The notes beneath the pieces are model-generated. The model saw only the letters and a list, made by a program, of their open reading frames with translations, searched no databases and was not told where the DNA came from. This document shows positions 29,452 to 30,000 of a DNA stretch of 30,000 nucleotides, one piece after another. The number at the start of each line of letters is the position of its first letter. Within the stretch, counting starts at the first letter, position 1. Position numbers and translations under genes: made by a program. This stretch comes from Chara braunii (lineage: Eukaryota; Streptophyta; Charophyceae; Charales; Characeae), in assembly GCA_003427395.1 (NCBI GenBank), contig BFEA01000258.1, positions 1,464,854-1,494,853 of the forward strand, read 5' to 3'.

Positions 29452-29686
29452 GGCCCCTGCGAAAGGATGACACGCATAAATCGAGAAATGGTCCAAATTT
29501 TTGGAGTTTTTTGGTATTTCCATGTGCAGTCATGAATGTCATGAACTGACTCATCTTTCCCTTGCTTTGTTGTGCCATTCCCTTTTCGTTTTCTACAAAA
29601 AAAAAAAAAGATGGCAATGTATCTTCCCATGTTCTAGCGGTATTCAGTCTCATTTTGCACATTTGGAGAGTAGTGCAGCGAGGCCC
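29383..29686. repeat. 18-bp perfect inverted repeat bracketing the U6 copy
   Basis: GGGCCTCGCTGCACTACT at 29383-29400 ends 3 bp before the U6-like sequence. Its exact reverse complement lies at 29669-29686, adjacent to the tRNA-like SINE head on the minus strand. Either this is a pair of terminal repeats or two opposite copies of the same SINE body. Confidence 0.9.
29404..29502 (+). ncRNA. U6 spliceosomal snRNA-like copy, altered 5' end
   Basis: From GGGACATCCGTTAAAATTGG onward the sequence follows plant U6 almost base for base. CGATACAGAGAAGATTAGCA keeps the ACAGAGA box and AGC triad. CACGCATAAATCGAGAAATG and GTCC then run into a T5 stop (29498-29502). Differences seen are GTTAAAA for GATAAAA and GCGAAAGG for GCGCAAGG. 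The 5' stem-loop is lost: the first bases read TACGACAT where plants have GTCCCTTCGG. No TATA box at -30 and no plant upstream sequence element were found, so this is more likely a pseudogene or truncated copy than an expressed gene. No A tail or target-site duplication is evident. Confidence 0.9.
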
Positions 29687-29757
29687 TCTATCTGGATTCG
29701 AACTCGGGCCTGCATTGTAACAGCTTCATGGGAGTGCCAACTGAGCGACGGTAGGCT
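29687..29757 (-). mobile_element. tRNA-derived SINE head
   Basis: The minus strand reads TCGCTCAGTTGGCA (A box, 29735-29748) and, 29 bp on, GAGTTCGAATCC (B box, 29694-29705), the spacing and quality of a tRNA gene. The anticodon-arm region does not pair cleanly and the sequence continues directly into non-tRNA body (AGATAGAGGGCCTCGCTGCA), so a tRNA-derived SINE is preferred over a functional tRNA. The 3' end of the element was not defined. Confidence 0.65.
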
Positions 29758-29887
29758 CGTGGGTGCGGCCGATATATAAGAAAGGTAGCGGCGTGTCAAA
29801 CAGCGCGAAGCATAGGAGGGGTTGGGATCTGGACTTAGGTGTTTGCATGGCAGTGGCACAAAACCGAGGAACAGGTCGAGCTGGCCG

Positions 29888-29986
29888 GGGGCCAAGTCCC
29901 ACTTAGCCGAATGATCGATTTCTGACCGCAGATTCCGAAGATCAACGACTAGAAATCAAGGATCAACGTAAGTGGGACTTGGCCCC
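29888..29986. repeat. 99-bp foldback with 18-bp perfect arms
   Basis: GGGGCCAAGTCCCACTTA (29888-29905) and TAAGTGGGACTTGGCCCC (29969-29986) are exact inverse copies. Inside, GATTTCT (about 29917) pairs with AGAAATC (about 29951), so the fold continues. The size fits a miniature inverted-repeat unit. The arm resembles the GGGCAGATCCCACTTCT motif at 27632 and 28505. Confidence 0.9.
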
Positions 29987-30000
29987 GGGACTCTCTCTTC

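Noticed and set aside
29694-29757. Functional tRNA gene
   Set aside because: A and B boxes are good, but the anticodon arm and acceptor stem do not pair, and the sequence runs into a SINE-like body.

Overview
This window looks like non-genic, repeat-dominated nuclear DNA from a large eukaryotic genome. I found no intact protein-coding host gene. Two U6 snRNA-like sequences end in the plant-type 3' region (ATAAATCGAGAAATGGTCC and a variant), which points to the green-plant lineage. A streptophyte or other green alga would also fit the Penelope-like element described below. Species assignment is inference.

Layout. 1-5.9 kb: long (TC)n/(GA)n tracts, two related 35-36 bp minisatellites, small duplications, one unresolved base (N at 2980), and a Nextera mate-pair junction adapter left inside a (TC)n tract (5598-5632). 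5.9-7.5 kb: a (GAA)n tract, a 25-bp tandem array with higher-order structure, a U6 retropseudogene inserted in that array with a 14-bp target-site duplication and A-rich tail, and a tRNA-derived SINE-like unit. About 8.8-17.9 kb, AT-rich: a long, decayed LINE on the minus strand. Its order is pyrimidine-rich leader, ORF1 with a zinc knuckle, AP-type endonuclease, reverse transcriptase (catalytic Asp lost in two motifs) and zf-RVT. 18.6-19.2 kb: an old duplication. 19.2-20.5 kb: remains of a Ty3/gypsy element on the minus strand (reverse transcriptase and integrase pieces). 21.1-26.8 kb: the most interesting unit, a decayed minus-strand retroelement between two direct 0.65-0.75 kb repeats. It encodes, in order, a CCHC knuckle, a charged coiled-coil-like region, a GIY-YIG endonuclease-like motif and a reverse transcriptase. 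This matches the permuted (N-terminal endonuclease) Penelope-like elements of the Chlamys/Naiad type. 26.8-30 kb: short foldback sequences, a perfect 30-bp palindrome, a motif family with the core GATCCCACTTCT, a second U6-like gene copy, and a tRNA-like SINE head.

The pieces do not act as a pathway. They record successive insertions by three reverse-transcriptase lineages (LINE, Ty3/gypsy, Penelope-like) plus non-autonomous passengers (U6 and tRNA-derived sequences) that were probably copied by LINE-type machinery. Every coding remnant carries stops or frameshifts, so no element here looks autonomous.
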